Positions 22,170 through 34,547 of a stretch of DNA of 64,000 nt are shown here, piece after piece; positions within the stretch are counted from its first letter, which is position 1, and every line of letters starts with the position of its first letter. The DNA is from Lyophyllum atratum (lineage: Eukaryota > Basidiomycota > Agaricomycetes > Agaricales > Lyophyllaceae). A program made the position numbers and the translations under genes. The stretch lies in NCBI GenBank assembly GCA_014905825.1, contig JACGCN010000021.1, forward strand, positions 124,001-188,000, in the 5' to 3' direction. The notes below the pieces were generated by a model that searched no databases, had not been told where the DNA came from, and saw only the letters and a program-made list of their open reading frames with translations.

Positions 22170-25100
22170 TCAATGCTGACCGCCGGACGTATCAAAGGCA
22201 GCGCGGAGGAATCCCTCGACCTCCTTTTTGTGCTGGGTCTACAGAGTAAAACGAATCCGTCAGCACAGGGCTACTGAAGACAACGGCGGGAGCAGAATCG
22301 TACCTTGCTTCCAGTAGCCACAGAGCTCGTAGGACCACGACCAGCATAATACGGGTATTTACCCTTATGATGCTCCGTCTGGTTGGCCGCGGTGTAGATA
22401 CGAGGGCCGACATAGCTCCAAGCACCGTTGTTCAGAGGCTCCTCCTACAAATGCAACATTAGCGGCGAGGACGCGAAATCACGAGAGAGAGGGCAATGTA
22501 CCTGACACCAGAGCAGATCAGCGTTGGGGTAGCGGTCGAGCTCAGGTGTGATCTACAGCAAACGATTTTCCATTAAGAGGCATGAAAGAAAATATCACGT
22601 GATCGAGACATACCAGATCGTAGGGGAAGGGCGAAATCTGTTCCATACGGCTGATAACGACGTCCTTGATGCCCTTAGCTTCGCGCTCCTGCATCAAAGC
22701 ATGATATACTTGACCTGCAACGCATTCCCTCATTAGCCGAGGTTATAAAAATGTCAGAGGGAAGGGCAGTCGTACCAGTGCAGAGAATGTGCCGTTTGAT
22801 CTCTTCAGGCGGGGCCAGAGTCTGCGGTTGAATTTCAGGAATGAAGCGCTGGAAGTGCGTGTCGCCGAGCATCTCGGAGAGGTCGGACTTTGCACTCCCG
22901 TGACGCAGGAGACTCTTGGAGAAGAAGAGGATGAGCTAGAGGAGATGTTGTCGTCAACGGCGGGGTCAGAAAACGGGAAGGTACGAAGCCTACAGGTTTG
23001 CGGAAGTCTCGGTGGATCTGACGACGGAGGACGTGGAACTGGTCAAAGAAAACATTAGTCAAAGCAGGAACGCGCGAGCTCTAGCATAAGCCAACGCACG
23101 TAGTTAGCGGGAGTCCTACGCGACGCCATCAGCAACTAGTCGATCCACAAAGGCAACGAAAGGACTCACGTAGGATACACGACCTGCATATTACAATCCT
23201 GATGTTGCCTCTCGATCTTCTCCGGCGTAGGGAACACATTGGGATGATCATCGCACAGCTGCAAGAACCTCTCAATCCTTCCACTCGAATGCTCCGGCCC
23301 CTGCCCATCATACCCATGCGGAAGACTCATCACAAGCCCCGTCCTCTGCAACCACTTCCGCTCCCCGGCCGCAATAAACTGGTCGATGATACACTGCGCA
23401 TTATTCGCAAAGTCGCCAAACTGCGCCTCCCACACCGTCAGGGAATCAGGCGATACGAGGGAGTACCCGAGCTCGAACCCGAGCGTGCCGAATTCGGAGA
23501 GGGACGAGTTGCAGATGACGAACCGCGCTTGCGAGGACCCGAGGTCGTTGAGAGGCACGTACTGCTCTTCGGTAACTTGGTCGTGGATCACGGCGTGCCG
23601 TTGCGAAAACGTTCCGCGCTCGACGTCCTGGCCTGACACGCGGACGTGGATCTTCTCGAGAGCGAGCGAGCCAAACGCCAAGGCCTCGGCGGTGGACCAG
23701 TCGATGCCCTTGCCCTGTTCAACGCTCTTCCCGCGCTGCGCGAGAATGCGGGCAAGATTCCTGTGCGGCGTGAAGCCAGCGGGGTACTGCGAGATGGCCT
23801 TGCCGATGCGTTGGAGGGTGGAGTTATCAGAGCCGGTGGGGCGGGTTGGTAAGGTCTGGTCCGCGAGCTGCTTGGGCGACGGGAAGCCCTGCCAAGAGGC
23901 GGAGAGCCACTCCTTGCTGGTGGGGACGTAGTCCTTCGCAGCAGCAGCAGCCTTCTCAAGCATGCCCCAGACCCACTTCTTATGCTCCTCAATATCCTTC
24001 TCCGTGAACGTTCCACGGCCGACCAGGAACTTGGTGTATTTGGTAAGCGGCGTGGGCTGCTTCTTGATGGCCTCGTACATCCTAGGCTGTGTGAAGCTCG
24101 GCTGGTCAGTCTCGTTGTGGCCGTAGCGACGATAGCACACGATGTCGATGACGACGTCCTTCTTGTACTTGGCGCGGTAATCAGCAGCGAGCTGGCAGAC
24201 GAAGTTCACGGCCTCGACGTTGTCGCCGTTGACGTGGAAGATGGGAGCGTCGATGGCTTTGGCGATGTCGGACGGGTAGGGGGTGGAACGCGCGAAGCGA
24301 GGGTCGGTGGTGAAGCCGATCTGGTTGTTGACGATGAGGTGGATGGTGCCCCCGGTACCATAGCTGGGCAAGTTGTGGAAGCCCATGGTCTCGTAGACGA
24401 CACCCTGGCCTGCGAATGCAGCGTCTCCGTGGATCAGAACACCCATAGCCGTCGTATGCGAAGACTCGTCGTTCTCGAAATGTTGGATGGCGCGCGTCTT
24501 TCCGAGGACGACAGGGTCCTCAGCTTCCAGATGTGAAGGGTTGGCGACGAGGGACAGTGACACCTTCTTGCCGGACGGGGTGGGACGAATGTAGTTGGCA
24601 CCGAGATGGTACTTCACGTCGCCAGCTGGCCAGCCGTCGGCATGCTCATCTCCAGAGAACTCATGCAGAATGGCTTCGATGGGCTTGCGGATGACGTTGC
24701 CGAGAACGTTCAAACGTCCACGATGGGGCATGCCAATGGTGATGTGCTTCACGTCATGCTCGACGGAGCGGTCGATAAGGGCTTTCATACCCGGGATGAG
24801 AGCTTCACAACCCTCGAGACCGAAACGTTTCTCGTTGGGGAACTTGCTCGCGATGAACTTCTCAAAGTTCTCGGACCAGATAAGTCGGTCAAGGATCATG
24901 CGCTTCTCCTCAACGGTGTAATTCCAAGGTTTAGGCACCTCGATACGCTCCCTGATCCAGTCGCACTGTTCCTTATCGGGAATGTGGATGTACTGAATAC
25001 CGATGGCACCGCCTGATAGAACGCGTTCCGTGAGATAGAGCCCAAGATGTATGAAAACCTAACGTACAGTAGATACGCTGACAAAGCGCAATAATCTCCC

Positions 25101-25718
25101 GAAGCTTCATCGTTTTGCGGTCTTCCGTGGCAAAATGAGGCAGGATCCCGGGTCCAAGAGTGATTTCCTTGTCCAAGTCGCGGTCAGTGAAGCCATACCG
25201 GCTAAGCTCCAACTCCGGCGGCTTCACATCTGCGAGATCGGCATCAAGGATTCCCAGAGGATCCAACTCGGCGACGTGGTGTCCGCGAACTTGGTACGCC
25301 CGGACCAGAAGTTGAGTCTGCAGGACGCTTTAGTATCTGTGGAGCGTGACAGCGCGCAATCACGAACCTTCAAGTGAACATCCAACTCGTTTCCACCATT
25401 CGTGTGTAGAGCAGGCGCTCCATCCACGGGTTGCGGAAGGAAGGTCGGAGGCGGCTGGAACGCCTGATGACTTGGCAGACCCTTTTCCAGACCCGAGAAA
25501 TAGACGTCCCACGACGCATGCACCGCTTTAGGATCCTCTTTCCAGCGACGATACATTTGGTCTGCGTAGTAGGCATTGGTGCCATTCGCAAACGGGTCGT
25601 TGGATGAGGGTGGTTGTGCCGTCGCCATGAAGCGGTGAGGAGCCAGGAGCTGCGAGGGCAACGGCCTCGCCGCCCTGTAGGCTCCAGGGAAGCGTCTCAG
25701 GACTTGCCTAGAGAACAT
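22170..25718 (-). CDS. KGD1: 2-oxoglutarate dehydrogenase E1 component, mitochondrial
   Basis: Ten exons, in transcript order: 25718..25368, 25317..25068, 25012..23170, 23115..23100, 23038..22994, 22935..22776, 22714..22614, 22552..22502, 22444..22304, 22238..22170; product 1008 residues, normal for the family. The Arg-rich N-terminus ([19 protein letters not shown]) is a mitochondrial targeting sequence. The E1 body is complete: [37 protein letters not shown], the thiamine-diphosphate site [14 protein letters not shown] to [20 protein letters not shown], and [15 protein letters not shown]. It decarboxylates 2-oxoglutarate and passes the succinyl group to E2 of the TCA-cycle complex in the matrix. 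Exon 4 is only 16 nt; together with flanking bases it supplies the TTPANY motif, which confirms it. No damage was seen. Confidence 0.97.
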
Positions 25719-27613
25719 AGTGTACAGCAGGGGGCCACGCTAGATAGAACCCCTGGGCGTGGTGGTGGTAGTGGGGAGAGAGTGTTATGACGAGCAACGC
25801 TGTTCTATTTGCCGATGTTTTTTACTTTCGAGTAGCATCGGCTCGGCAACTCGGAACTACTGTGCACCTCGGTCGGACACGGAACGCGGGTTGCCCTTAT
25901 ACCGGCCAGGCAGACAAGGTATGGACGTCAGTAATTACGAAAAACATCCCACTAATCATCCAAGGGAGTCAGGATTCGCTTTTTGAAGAGTTATCCTCGA
26001 AAATCTACTGCCAAACGCCTCATCAATACCGTCTTAACATCATTAAACCTGGCTGAGACTGTCTTGAACCTCCTAGCTACTCCCGCTGTCACCAGAAATC
26101 AGAAAAGCGTCCGACCGGTTACCTTCTCCACACGCAATCTCGTCATAAATCGGCCGACACAGGGACCAGGGTATTAATATGACCCTTGACATTCAACCTT
26201 CCCCATGATCAGCGATTGACAAGGTGGCTTCAGCTGCGACAAGACTCACAGTCCAAACTACTCACATGTTCAGCGCCTGATTAGTCGCTGACCGCAGGCC
26301 CTTCCCTTGGATAGACAGCCTATATAAAACGCCTTGGACTGGTTGCTGGAGTTGAAGTATTTTCTGCTCGCTCACAGGCCCCAAGACCCTTCGGAAGCCC
26401 GTCTCGAACTCAAAGCGCGGATAAAGTTACCCATGAGAGTTAGCTGACTCTCTCCAACGAACCTATGCGGCGCAACCCAAGGAATCCTAAAGGACCCATC
26501 AGCGTGTACACCGACGGTAGCGACGTATGTCGGTGCCCGTCTAAGGTCTCATCGCCAAAGAAGAATCTGACTATTCAGAGCTTAGAAAGTGGCTCAGGTA
26601 CCCAACCGCTCGCGAAATCCGTTTACTTGAAAATCGTCCGCTAATGAACAGATAAACGGAAAGCCTGAAAAAGAAAGCACCAGCAACATGCCCAACCCCC
26701 GAGTCGAACGAGGCTCTCGCGGAGCCCACGAGGTCTCGTCGATGCCTGCTGCATTCGAAATGGCATAGCTTAGGACAAAGACAGAGGCGTTCCCCGTTGG
26801 TAGATCACCTGGAATTACATCGAGAATCAGTCATGCGCTGACCGATGTCGACTTGTACAGCTTAGGCGCACAGGATCTTCGAGAGGAGAAATATCGAGTT
26901 CCCCAGGCAAAATATATCGAAGGTCGACTTCAGGTGCCTCCCTTTATACTCAGAGCACTGGGAATCGATCATACATACCCCATACCCAACCAAACTCGCC
27001 CTGGGCGAATGCTCAAGTCAACAACTCGAATAGCCTTGACTACAATAGGCGGGCCCTCATGATCATGGTAAACCAAACAAGTTTGCGACTTTGGCAGTTA
27101 CGATATGTTTATTGGAAGTCGTTGTACTTACATATGCTAAGGGATGAATAGGTCTCTATCAATACTCGTAACCTGATTCTCGTTCAAGAGTGAATAGCCC
27201 TTCCTCCACGGCGTGGATTCAGCGTAGATATATCCATCTCTTCACCGAGTTGCACGACGCGTTTTACTATGCGATTATTGGGTTGCATGCAAGTGCCAAA
27301 GACCGGGATCAGAAACTCCATTGCTTCAGTGAATGCCGCCTGAACAATCGCTCTATATGGTCCACTCATAGTATAGGCATGGGTAATGGACGTTGAACTT
27401 CCAATTGTGCAACAACTGGCAGCAGCAGGCTGGCAATGGCGGCCGCATGATTCGGGCCGGCCATGCGATACTAAAAATAGTTTTAATGATCCTTGCATCG
27501 GCACTGGCAGTCATAACGGCTTAATCAGCACCTCATAAACAACCGTGGTGCTCTCATGCACGCGAACCATCTTCAAAGCCCTGAGGGCTCTTCTTGCCTA
27601 CCACTACCTTGCA
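25719..27613. other. Intergenic stretch, possible old transposon debris
   Basis: About 1.9 kb between the divergent OGDH and MFS genes. A TATA-like TATATAAAA is near 26320 without a following gene. Around 26495 a frame reads ISVYTDGSD, reminiscent of an RNase H motif, but the surroundings do not extend the match. Near 26690-26715 (minus strand) there is a tRNA box-B-like sequence without a closing acceptor stem. No gene is called. Confidence 0.4.
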
Positions 27614-29529
27614 ATGGCGTCGCCCGCATCAACGGTCGGCCATACCTCTCCAAGGAGTCGTACACCCACCGATGAGGCGAAGTCGCCGGCATCAGCTCAG
27701 CGCTTCACGAAAGATTTCGGTTTTTTACCCATTCCCCCAAGACTTCGTTATGACCCGGATAAGCCATTTTATTTCGGGCTGCTCATGAACGCATCGTTTG
27801 GGTTTGCGAGCACATTTGGTGAGCGAATTCTTGGGTTACCTTTCGTTGTGGAGACTAATGCAAATCCGATGGACAATAGTGGTCGCGAATCTGTATTACT
27901 GTCAACCATTGCTTAGTACGTTGAAATTTCCTTTATCTATCATTTGGTTCTCACTTGATCTGCAGTTCAGTTATCTCTTTCGTTCAATGTCTCTTATAAC
28001 GAAGTTTCGAAGTCCGTTCACTCGTGTTCAACTTCCAAGCTAGCGGTCATGCTCACTATACCCATAGCATTCCTACTCTAATTCAGGCTGGGTAGGCCGT
28101 CTTCTTTCACCATTTAACGAAGCGATATTGACCAAATGATAGGTACGCAGCTGGCATTCTTCTAATATCGCCCTTAGGAGACTTGGTTCGCCGACGGCAG
28201 CTAATCCTCTGCTTGATAACTCTGTCCACGACTCTAACGATCGGCCTCGCCGTGACGAACAACCTGATCGCTTTCGAGACCCTCTCATTTTTGGTTGGAA
28301 TGGTGTCGGTCGCTCCCCAGATTCTACTTCCACTGGCCGCCGATTTAGCCCCTCCAGAACGTCGAGCAACTGCCATCTCCGTTGTCCTTTCTGGCCTCCT
28401 CTTTGGAGTCCTTTGGGCCCGCGTCCTTGCAGGCGTTATTGCAGAATTTACAACGTGGCGCGTGGTATATTACATGGCCATTGGGACCCAGGCATTGGTT
28501 GTAGTCGGAAGCTATCTCATGCTCCCCGATTACCCATCGAAAAACGATGATTTAACGTACTGGGATATTCTCTGGACCATGGCGAAGTTTGCATTCACGG
28601 AGCCGTTGCTCATTCAAAGCTCGCTCATCAACATTGCATCAAGTGCTTGCTTCAGCAATTTTTGGGTGACATTGACATTCCTCCTTGGTGGCCCACCGTA
28701 TAACTACTCGACGTAAGGACTTCCACCGGCTGCGTAAATCTCATCACGCTGACCATACGTGACACATAGTTTGGTCATAGGGTTGTTCGGATTGGTCGGA
28801 ATGTTCGGGGTGGCCATGGGGCCTCTGGTCGGCAAACTTATCGACAGGTTGATTCCTTGGTATGCATCGCTCATCAGCTTGTTCTTTCTTGTGTGCTTCC
28901 AAAGCGTTCAAACGGGCGCTGGAGGAATCAATATCGGAGCGGTCATTATATCGACCCTTGGATTAGACATATTTCGGCAGATGTTACAGGTCTCGTTATC
29001 GACCGCTGTCTTCGGGTAATGGCCGCACTGCCCAACTTTTAGTACCGAAGATACTCAACATCCTTCACAGAATCTCTGTCGCTGCTCGTGCACGACTTAA
29101 TGCCATCATGATACTCTCTGTACGTCTTTTCAGCCGCTCAAATTCGTCATAAACTTACGAAGATGATAGCTTTTCATTGGTCAAGTCCTTGGTACATCGG
29201 TGGGTACCAAGGTATTCATCAGCCACGGCTGGCGCGCAGGGGCCGCGCTCAGCATGGGCTGGTACGCGTGGCAGCTGTTCATCCTCTTCTTGCGGGGTCC
29301 CCATTGCCGTCGCTTCACGTGGTTCGGGTATGAAGGAGGTCTCGAAGCGCGAAAATCTGTCGTAGAGGCAAGAGACAGGGAGCTAAATCCTGATATCAAA
29401 GCTTCCGCTGTTGCGGCACCGGGAGATATAGAAGTGGGAACAGAAAAAGGGCAAGCATCATCCGTTGCTGGGGACGATGAGCCTCCACGACATCACGATG
29501 GACCTGACGATACCGAAAAAAAATTATAG
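27614..29529 (+). CDS. MFS transporter, AraJ-like efflux type, 12 membrane segments
   Basis: Exons 27614..27818, 27880..27915, 27966..28011, 28068..28091, 28143..28712, 28770..29015, 29071..29119, 29170..29529; product 511 residues with all phases matching. Exons 2-4 are very small (36, 46, 24 nt) but supply VANLYYCQPLL, SNIPTLIQAG and the lead into the GDLVRRRQLI loop, so they are certain. Other landmarks: PLAADLAPPERRATA, RVLAGVIAEFTTWRVVYY and PLVGKLIDR. The N-terminal 50 residues and the C-terminal 65 are cytosolic and hydrophilic. The closest pattern known to me is the proton-driven sugar/drug efflux group of the major facilitator superfamily; substrate unknown. It acts in the plasma or vacuolar membrane. 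No breaks were found. Confidence 0.92.
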
Positions 29530-29749
29530 ACGTGCACTTACTTACCCCTGGAATTTTGATACCACTTACGGAATAGATAATTTCGGATTTCCTTTCGACT
29601 TGCCAGTGCTGATAAGTTAGGGTCAAGACGCCCGTTGAAAGGCTGATTGATGAGCTAAGGCTTGAGAAATCAACAAAGTGTAATCTTCAGCGCAAGTCAC
29701 AACGACGCAGTGGTTGTGCCGCTTACCTTTTCCATCTCACATCTTAACC

Positions 29750-31399
29750 ATGAAACAGCATTTTCAACTCCTACCGTCCGATCTCCTGCTCGACATTGCG
29801 TCTTATTTGAATTTATCTGATACCCTCAATTATACGTTGGCAAGTCGCGCTCTTATAGGCATCGTGAGGGAGAGCATCGGCTAATCGGATAGCATGTAGA
29901 TCTCATCATCATTCTGGAATCTTGGCCAATTTCGCTCGCTCTGGCTAGGAATCTTGAAACGCACTCAAAAGCATCATCCTCTGGCGTGTCCGGTAGCAAC
30001 ATACCTCGATCAACTTGGACGAGATGAGCTTTGTCGCATCGCGTATCGCACGAACAGGATCGATCAATTCTGGGATGCAACACAACCTGCGGGGTCACTT
30101 CCGACCGCCCAGCCAACGAGAACGGTCTCGCTATCACTGGACTTGTCTTCTGGAGAAGAGGTCAAAATAATTTCCTCCATCAGCGGAACGACCCTTGTCA
30201 TTCTTTACGCGTCCAGTGGGAGACTATTCTGCTGCGATGTCCGCGCGGGTCCCAGATTAAATGAAGTAAGTATACAACTTGATGGTATAAGCTCCCACGT
30301 ACATTATGATCATTATGGCCGTCATCGTATGGCTGCCTTTACTCGGTATGTAGTCCGGGTATCATCCCATCTAGAACTTGTTGCTAGCCGTATTCTCACC
30401 TTCATTGGCAGACAAGGGCTTTGTGTCGTGGAGGTGACCTACGGGGATGGCAAGGATTTGAGAATGCAGGAAATATTTCGGCGCGATCTCCAAAATGAAG
30501 CCATGTTTGGCAGACACCGCGCTATCTTCCTTGTCGGAGATGTCATTGGCTACTATTTTCAGAGCCCATACACGTATCTCTCCGACCAAAATACACCAGA
30601 TCAGGCCTTCGTCTCAGTCATAAATTTTATCCACAACATATCCTATGACATATACCTAGGCGAAGGCCTTGGGCAACGTGTAGTAGGTGCTATTCAAAGA
30701 TGGGTTCTATGAAGTCAGGCTGAACCGGTCATGAAGTTAGATTCCAATGCCATCATTTCGTTTTCTGTTATAGGGATGGTACCTTTCATCGTCCATGCCG
30801 ACGACTATTCTCACAAATACGATGTCTACCGCATCTCCCCGGAATCCCTCCCTTTAGATGGTGATTGTGCGCATCTACATGGTACCACGATCACGGGGAA
30901 CCTGGAGCATATTTCAAACATAAGCGCCGTCCACGTCTCCGACCATTCCGAGTTGCGCTTTCTACAGAGAGAAGTCATCTCTTGGTCACCAAGTGGTCTT
31001 CAGGTCTTCCTCGATGATCGGAATCAGCATCCTATTGACGGCAGACCCCTTTATACTCACATATATCTCTGGCCCACTCAAGACAACCACCGACGCACGA
31101 ACGAGATAAGGGACATGCACTTGGAGGGAGATATAACCAGTCATGCATGGTCGACCTCAGGTAGTCATGCAGCGCTGATCACCAACGGCTGGACAGTCTG
31201 TAGCCGCTTTGGACGAAGGCCTGTCAGCGGGCTCCATCTTCTGCGCTTCAGCAATCTTGGAATCACGACTCGACAGCTTAGATTGCCTGATGACGTTGAC
31301 GAGTCATCATGTGTTTCACGAATGGCCATAGATGAGCGGCGAGGGGTCCTTTACCTTCTGAAGCGTTCCAAAGAGCTCCTCGCTCTATCGTTTGCATGA
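29750..31399 (+). CDS. F-box protein with propeller-like C-terminal region; micro-introns or pseudogene
   Basis: Starts at ATG 29750 with an F-box, HFQLLPSDLLLDIASYLNLSD. The same reading frame continues to 31399 with only two interruptions. Bases 29864-29899 (36 nt, GTGAGG...TGTAG) hold a TAA and a TAG; bases 30680-30718 (39 nt, GTAGTA...GTCAG) hold a TGA. Both are flanked by GT and AG and are multiples of three, so removing them restores one frame throughout. They would be unusually short introns for this genome (normal 45-65 nt). After the F-box come WNLGQFRSLWLGILKRTQ, LGRDELCRIAYRTNRIDQFW, and later repeated beta-strand segments such as YTHIYLWPTQ. The protein would be an SCF adaptor by family. 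Either micro-introns or recent nonsense decay explains the stops. Confidence 0.6.
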
Positions 31400-31545
31400 C
31401 ATGACGGCGGACGGGCTCCTCAACAATGGCTTTCGAAACGGCAAAATATTTATCCTTACCCTCGGGCGATTTGGCCTTCCAGAAGAACGTGGGGATTCGA
31501 GAATCGACATGCTAAACCGACGAGCGGCTACCAACGACCTCGCAC

Positions 31546-33582
31546 CTAAAGACCCACGATCTGCGTCCGCAGGGGCGCTGTGACCTCCCATGACAGCACC
31601 AAGTTGATCTTCCCCTGCGCCGGCACCGCACACACCCAATTAAACTTCCCGTCCCTTCCTAGCCCCTCCACGTCCACATCCGGCTCGTCGGCGCCCTCCC
31701 ACTGTGCCCAGACACCATCCCCAACCTTAACAGGCGATGGCACGCGCAACTCTGCTCCTTTACTGATAGCGTTGGAGGTCTGGTCTGGAAGCAGGAGCCC
31801 TGGGCTGATTAGCTTGACGGTGATCTGGGAGTTCTCGGAGACAGGCAACTGCTCGATGACCTTGAAGTCGGATATGGGTGTGGCCTTGGTGTTGAAGATG
31901 GTGATACGCTGGGAGAAGACGTGATTGGAGGTTTTGGAGTAGAATCCGGAGTGAGAGACCTTCTTGGCGCGTGGGTGGTAGGTGACGCGGATGGAAGGGT
32001 CCAGTCTAGAAAGGCGAAGATGAGTTGAATGGAGTAGGGAATAAAGGAGAAACGGAAGACTATACATACCCGAGAGGGCATTCAAAGCTTTCGAGAGGGC
32101 TGACAAGGGGCACGTCTGACCTGGAGATAAAGCTACCATCAACGTATACGCTCGCGACCCCGCGGAGGAGTGTGTAATCAGATGCATTCTTGATCTTCGC
32201 CTAGGAGAACTCGGGTCAGATTCCATGCACATAGGCAATAGAGGAGAGAAGTACCTTCAAGTGTGTTTTAGCATCAGCCTTGGGAACGGTCACCCACGAC
32301 ATGGAAGCATCGAGCTCGAGTTCCGCGACTGTCACGTTGTGCGCTGCGCCGTCGCTCGGAACCGTAATCGAGCCAGGCACTTGGAAAGTTGCGCTAATCC
32401 CACCTTTAGACGTGACGGTCAAACCTCTGTGCTCCATGACTCCACCCACCTCCTCCTCATTGTCCTCGCTCTCCACACCCATGCCCGCATACTCAAGGAC
32501 GCGTCGCTCCCTATCCCGACCCCGACCACCTGAAAAAGAAGCTGATTTCATCTTGTACGCGGGGGGTCGATAGACTGATAGATTCCAGGGAGAAAGGGTC
32601 GGAATGTCTACCCCGAATGTCGGCGAAGCTGTCTCCAGTGTCAGAGGTACATCGTCCCATGACTAGGTATCCTCGTCAGCCATATTCAGCAAACAACCAC
32701 GAGGTGGACGAACCTCCCCCGTATCCTGGGTGATTCCTGCCTTGTAAATCAACGTCACAGGCTTCTCCTTCGTTTGCATGTCGACGCGAATATCGTATCC
32801 AGCACTCCAAGTCGCCGCCTTGACAGCTACTTAGGGAGTTCATATAGGTCTTCCACGGATCATGGAACATGGACGCGTACCGTAGATGAGTGCAATAGCA
32901 ACCTCGCCCTCTGACGCAGCGAACACACCAATTGCCGCCCGGACACCAAGTTTCTGGTTCCGTGGAGCACCCGCAATTCTGTCCTGTTCTTCTTTAATCT
33001 CGTCACGGAGTTTCGTAATCTTCTTTTCCAGGTCGAGGATTTTCTTGTCCAGTCTGCTGCCACTCGCGTCATAGTGCTCGATAACCTTGTCGAGGGTAGC
33101 TACGTCGGTGTGTTGAACATTTAATGTGGAGAGGTACGCCTCGAGGGAGGTCATGCCCTTCATAGCGCGCACAAGCGCCTTCTTGGCTAGCTCCTTCTCG
33201 GAAGTTAGCTCTTCAAGGTGCTCGGACGTCGAGGGTAATGGTGGCTGGGGCATGTCGGACAGCGTCACATCGTGGATCGTGGCAGCACCGCGTCCTTCCA
33301 CTCTACCTTCATCATCCACTGCGTAAGCATTCTTGTGCTCCGTCAACATATATGAGTCGAACTTCACCGAATGGAATCGCGGTCTAACACGTTGGGGAGT
33401 CCGTCAATGTTGACCTGGTTCTGGCCTATCTTGACAGGAAATTTGTACAGGCGCGTTAGTTCTGCGCGGCCAGAGTACAAGCTGACGTGGATTATCTTGC
33501 TGTCGTCAACCGAGACAAGGTCAATCACATGTGGCGGCTCGAAAGGTGGTGGGGGGTCTTGAGCGGGAGTAGTAATGGTCAT
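31546..33582 (-). CDS. MuiA-like DUF4140/DUF4139 protein, copy A
   Basis: Exons, in transcript order: 33582..33368, 33302..32881, 32826..32714, 32662..32255, 32200..32070, 32005..31546; product 582 residues. The N-terminal DUF4140 part begins IDLVSVDDSKIIHVSLYSGRA and includes VNIDGLPNVLD. A coiled coil follows at about residues 120-190 (LDKKILDLEKKITKLRDE). Then comes DUF4139: TWSAGYDIRVDM, TLIYKAGITQDTGE, SWDDVPLTLETASPTFG, MSWVTVPKADAKTHLKAK, and the C-terminal FNTKATPISDFKVIEQLP and SWEVTAP. Bacterial relatives are annotated as mucoidy inhibitors; no biochemical activity is established for fungal forms, which lack a signal peptide and appear cytosolic. It has the same five intron positions as copy B (35081-37118) and is transcribed away from it. 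Confidence 0.9.
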
Positions 33583-34445
33583 GTTGAATTGGAATTGCTG
33601 ACTTTGTGTACTTGAGCGCTGTGAGGGCTGAGGCCAAGAGAGGAATGGACAAGTGGATTGATGGAATCATGGAGTTTTATGTTGACCCCGGGCTGTGCTT
33701 GTGACGTTTGTGAGTCAGGTTCGGTCGAAGCTATGTACAGAGGACTGCCTTTCAATTGTCAAGCCTGTGTGAGGGAGAAGTTCTTCAAAGTCGTATCAGT
33801 AGCTTTGACGGCTGTCGACAGAGTAAAGTCCAGAGTTGACATCTGGGTCTACCGTCTGACAGAGTGACGGTTGATACGAAACAGCCATCTGACACGTGGT
33901 CCCTTCGACGCGACGCGAATGTTTGATGATGTTTATGTTACTATGATTCAAGCACCAACATTGCGCATGATGGATCGCCGAGGCCCTCCAGCTCCAAAGC
34001 CTCTAGTCCTTCCCATACCGTGACCGTGTTGACCTCAAGTTATATAAAGGTGTTTACTGTTCATCTGCTGGTTAGCTCTCTCCCAGTGGATTGGGCGGGT
34101 ATCTGAAGGTATTTGACATCCTTAATAGTCCTACCGCAGTTCTGTAATAGTCCTACCGCAGTTCTGCTTCTGACCCTGCGGCCCTAGGAGAAGATAAAGG
34201 ACGCATCCGTTCATTGCGGCTTGCCATTCGCAAGTCTGAAATCACGCCCCATAGACATTCAGAGCGAGTTCATACCACTCCCTCGTGCCGGCTGACACGA
34301 GGCGCTGCCCTGGGAGTGCCATAAGATACAGCAGGTATGTAGAGGTATGTATTGCGGGGCAAGGATCGCCTGCCGGTTCCTGATAGGCTCTGCAGTTACC
34401 AGTGGACTGAGCGACACCGGCGATGACCATAAACCACTTCATGAG
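33583..34445. other. Left half of the spacer between the MuiA-like paralogues
   Basis: About 0.86 kb carrying the promoter of copy A. It contains a TATA-like TTATATAAAG near 34036 and a perfect 22-bp tandem duplication at 34123-34166. No gene is supported. Confidence 0.5.
34123..34166. repeat. Perfect tandem duplication of 22 bp
   Basis: Two identical, directly adjacent copies (34123-34144 and 34145-34166) that each begin TAATAGTCC and end GCAGTTCTG. They lie about 280 bp upstream of the tRNA gene in non-coding DNA. Confidence 0.95.
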
Positions 34446-34527
34446 GCATTAATGGGGTAGTGGTAACCTGGGTCGTTGCCATGAGGATCAAGTCGACCCA
34501 CCGGGAGTTCGATTCTCTCTTAATGCA
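34446..34527 (+). tRNA. tRNA-Gly(GCC) with an 11-nt intron
   Basis: The acceptor stem GCATTAA at 34446-34452 pairs perfectly with TTAATGC at 34520-34526, followed by discriminator A. The D-arm contains TAGTGGTAA. The anticodon stem GGTCG (34471-34475) pairs with CGACC (34494-34498); the loop has T33, anticodon GCC at 34478-34480 and A37 at 34481. An 11-base insertion (34482-34492) sits at the canonical intron position after base 37. The T-arm is GGGAG/TTCGATT/CTCTC with a perfect box B (GTTCGATTC). The box A region has one mismatch to consensus. Mature length would be 71 nt, normal for tRNA-Gly. A run of seven T at 34548-34554 serves as the RNA polymerase III terminator. Confidence 0.88.
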
Positions 34528-34547
34528 ATTGTCGCCAGTCCACTGGA

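Noticed and set aside
23982..24536. 184-codon + frame opposite OGDH E1
   Set aside because: Antisense shadow of the GC-biased coding strand of a clearly identified gene.
26480..26560. VYTDGSD reading, possible RNase H remnant of a retrotransposon
   Set aside because: Only one short motif; no second catalytic region or reverse transcriptase sequence nearby.
26688..26760. tRNA-like sequence on the minus strand (box B GTTCGACTC, variable-arm-like hairpin, nearby T5)
   Set aside because: The 3' stem GTTGGGC has no matching 5' acceptor strand, and no anticodon arm with a 7-base loop could be built.
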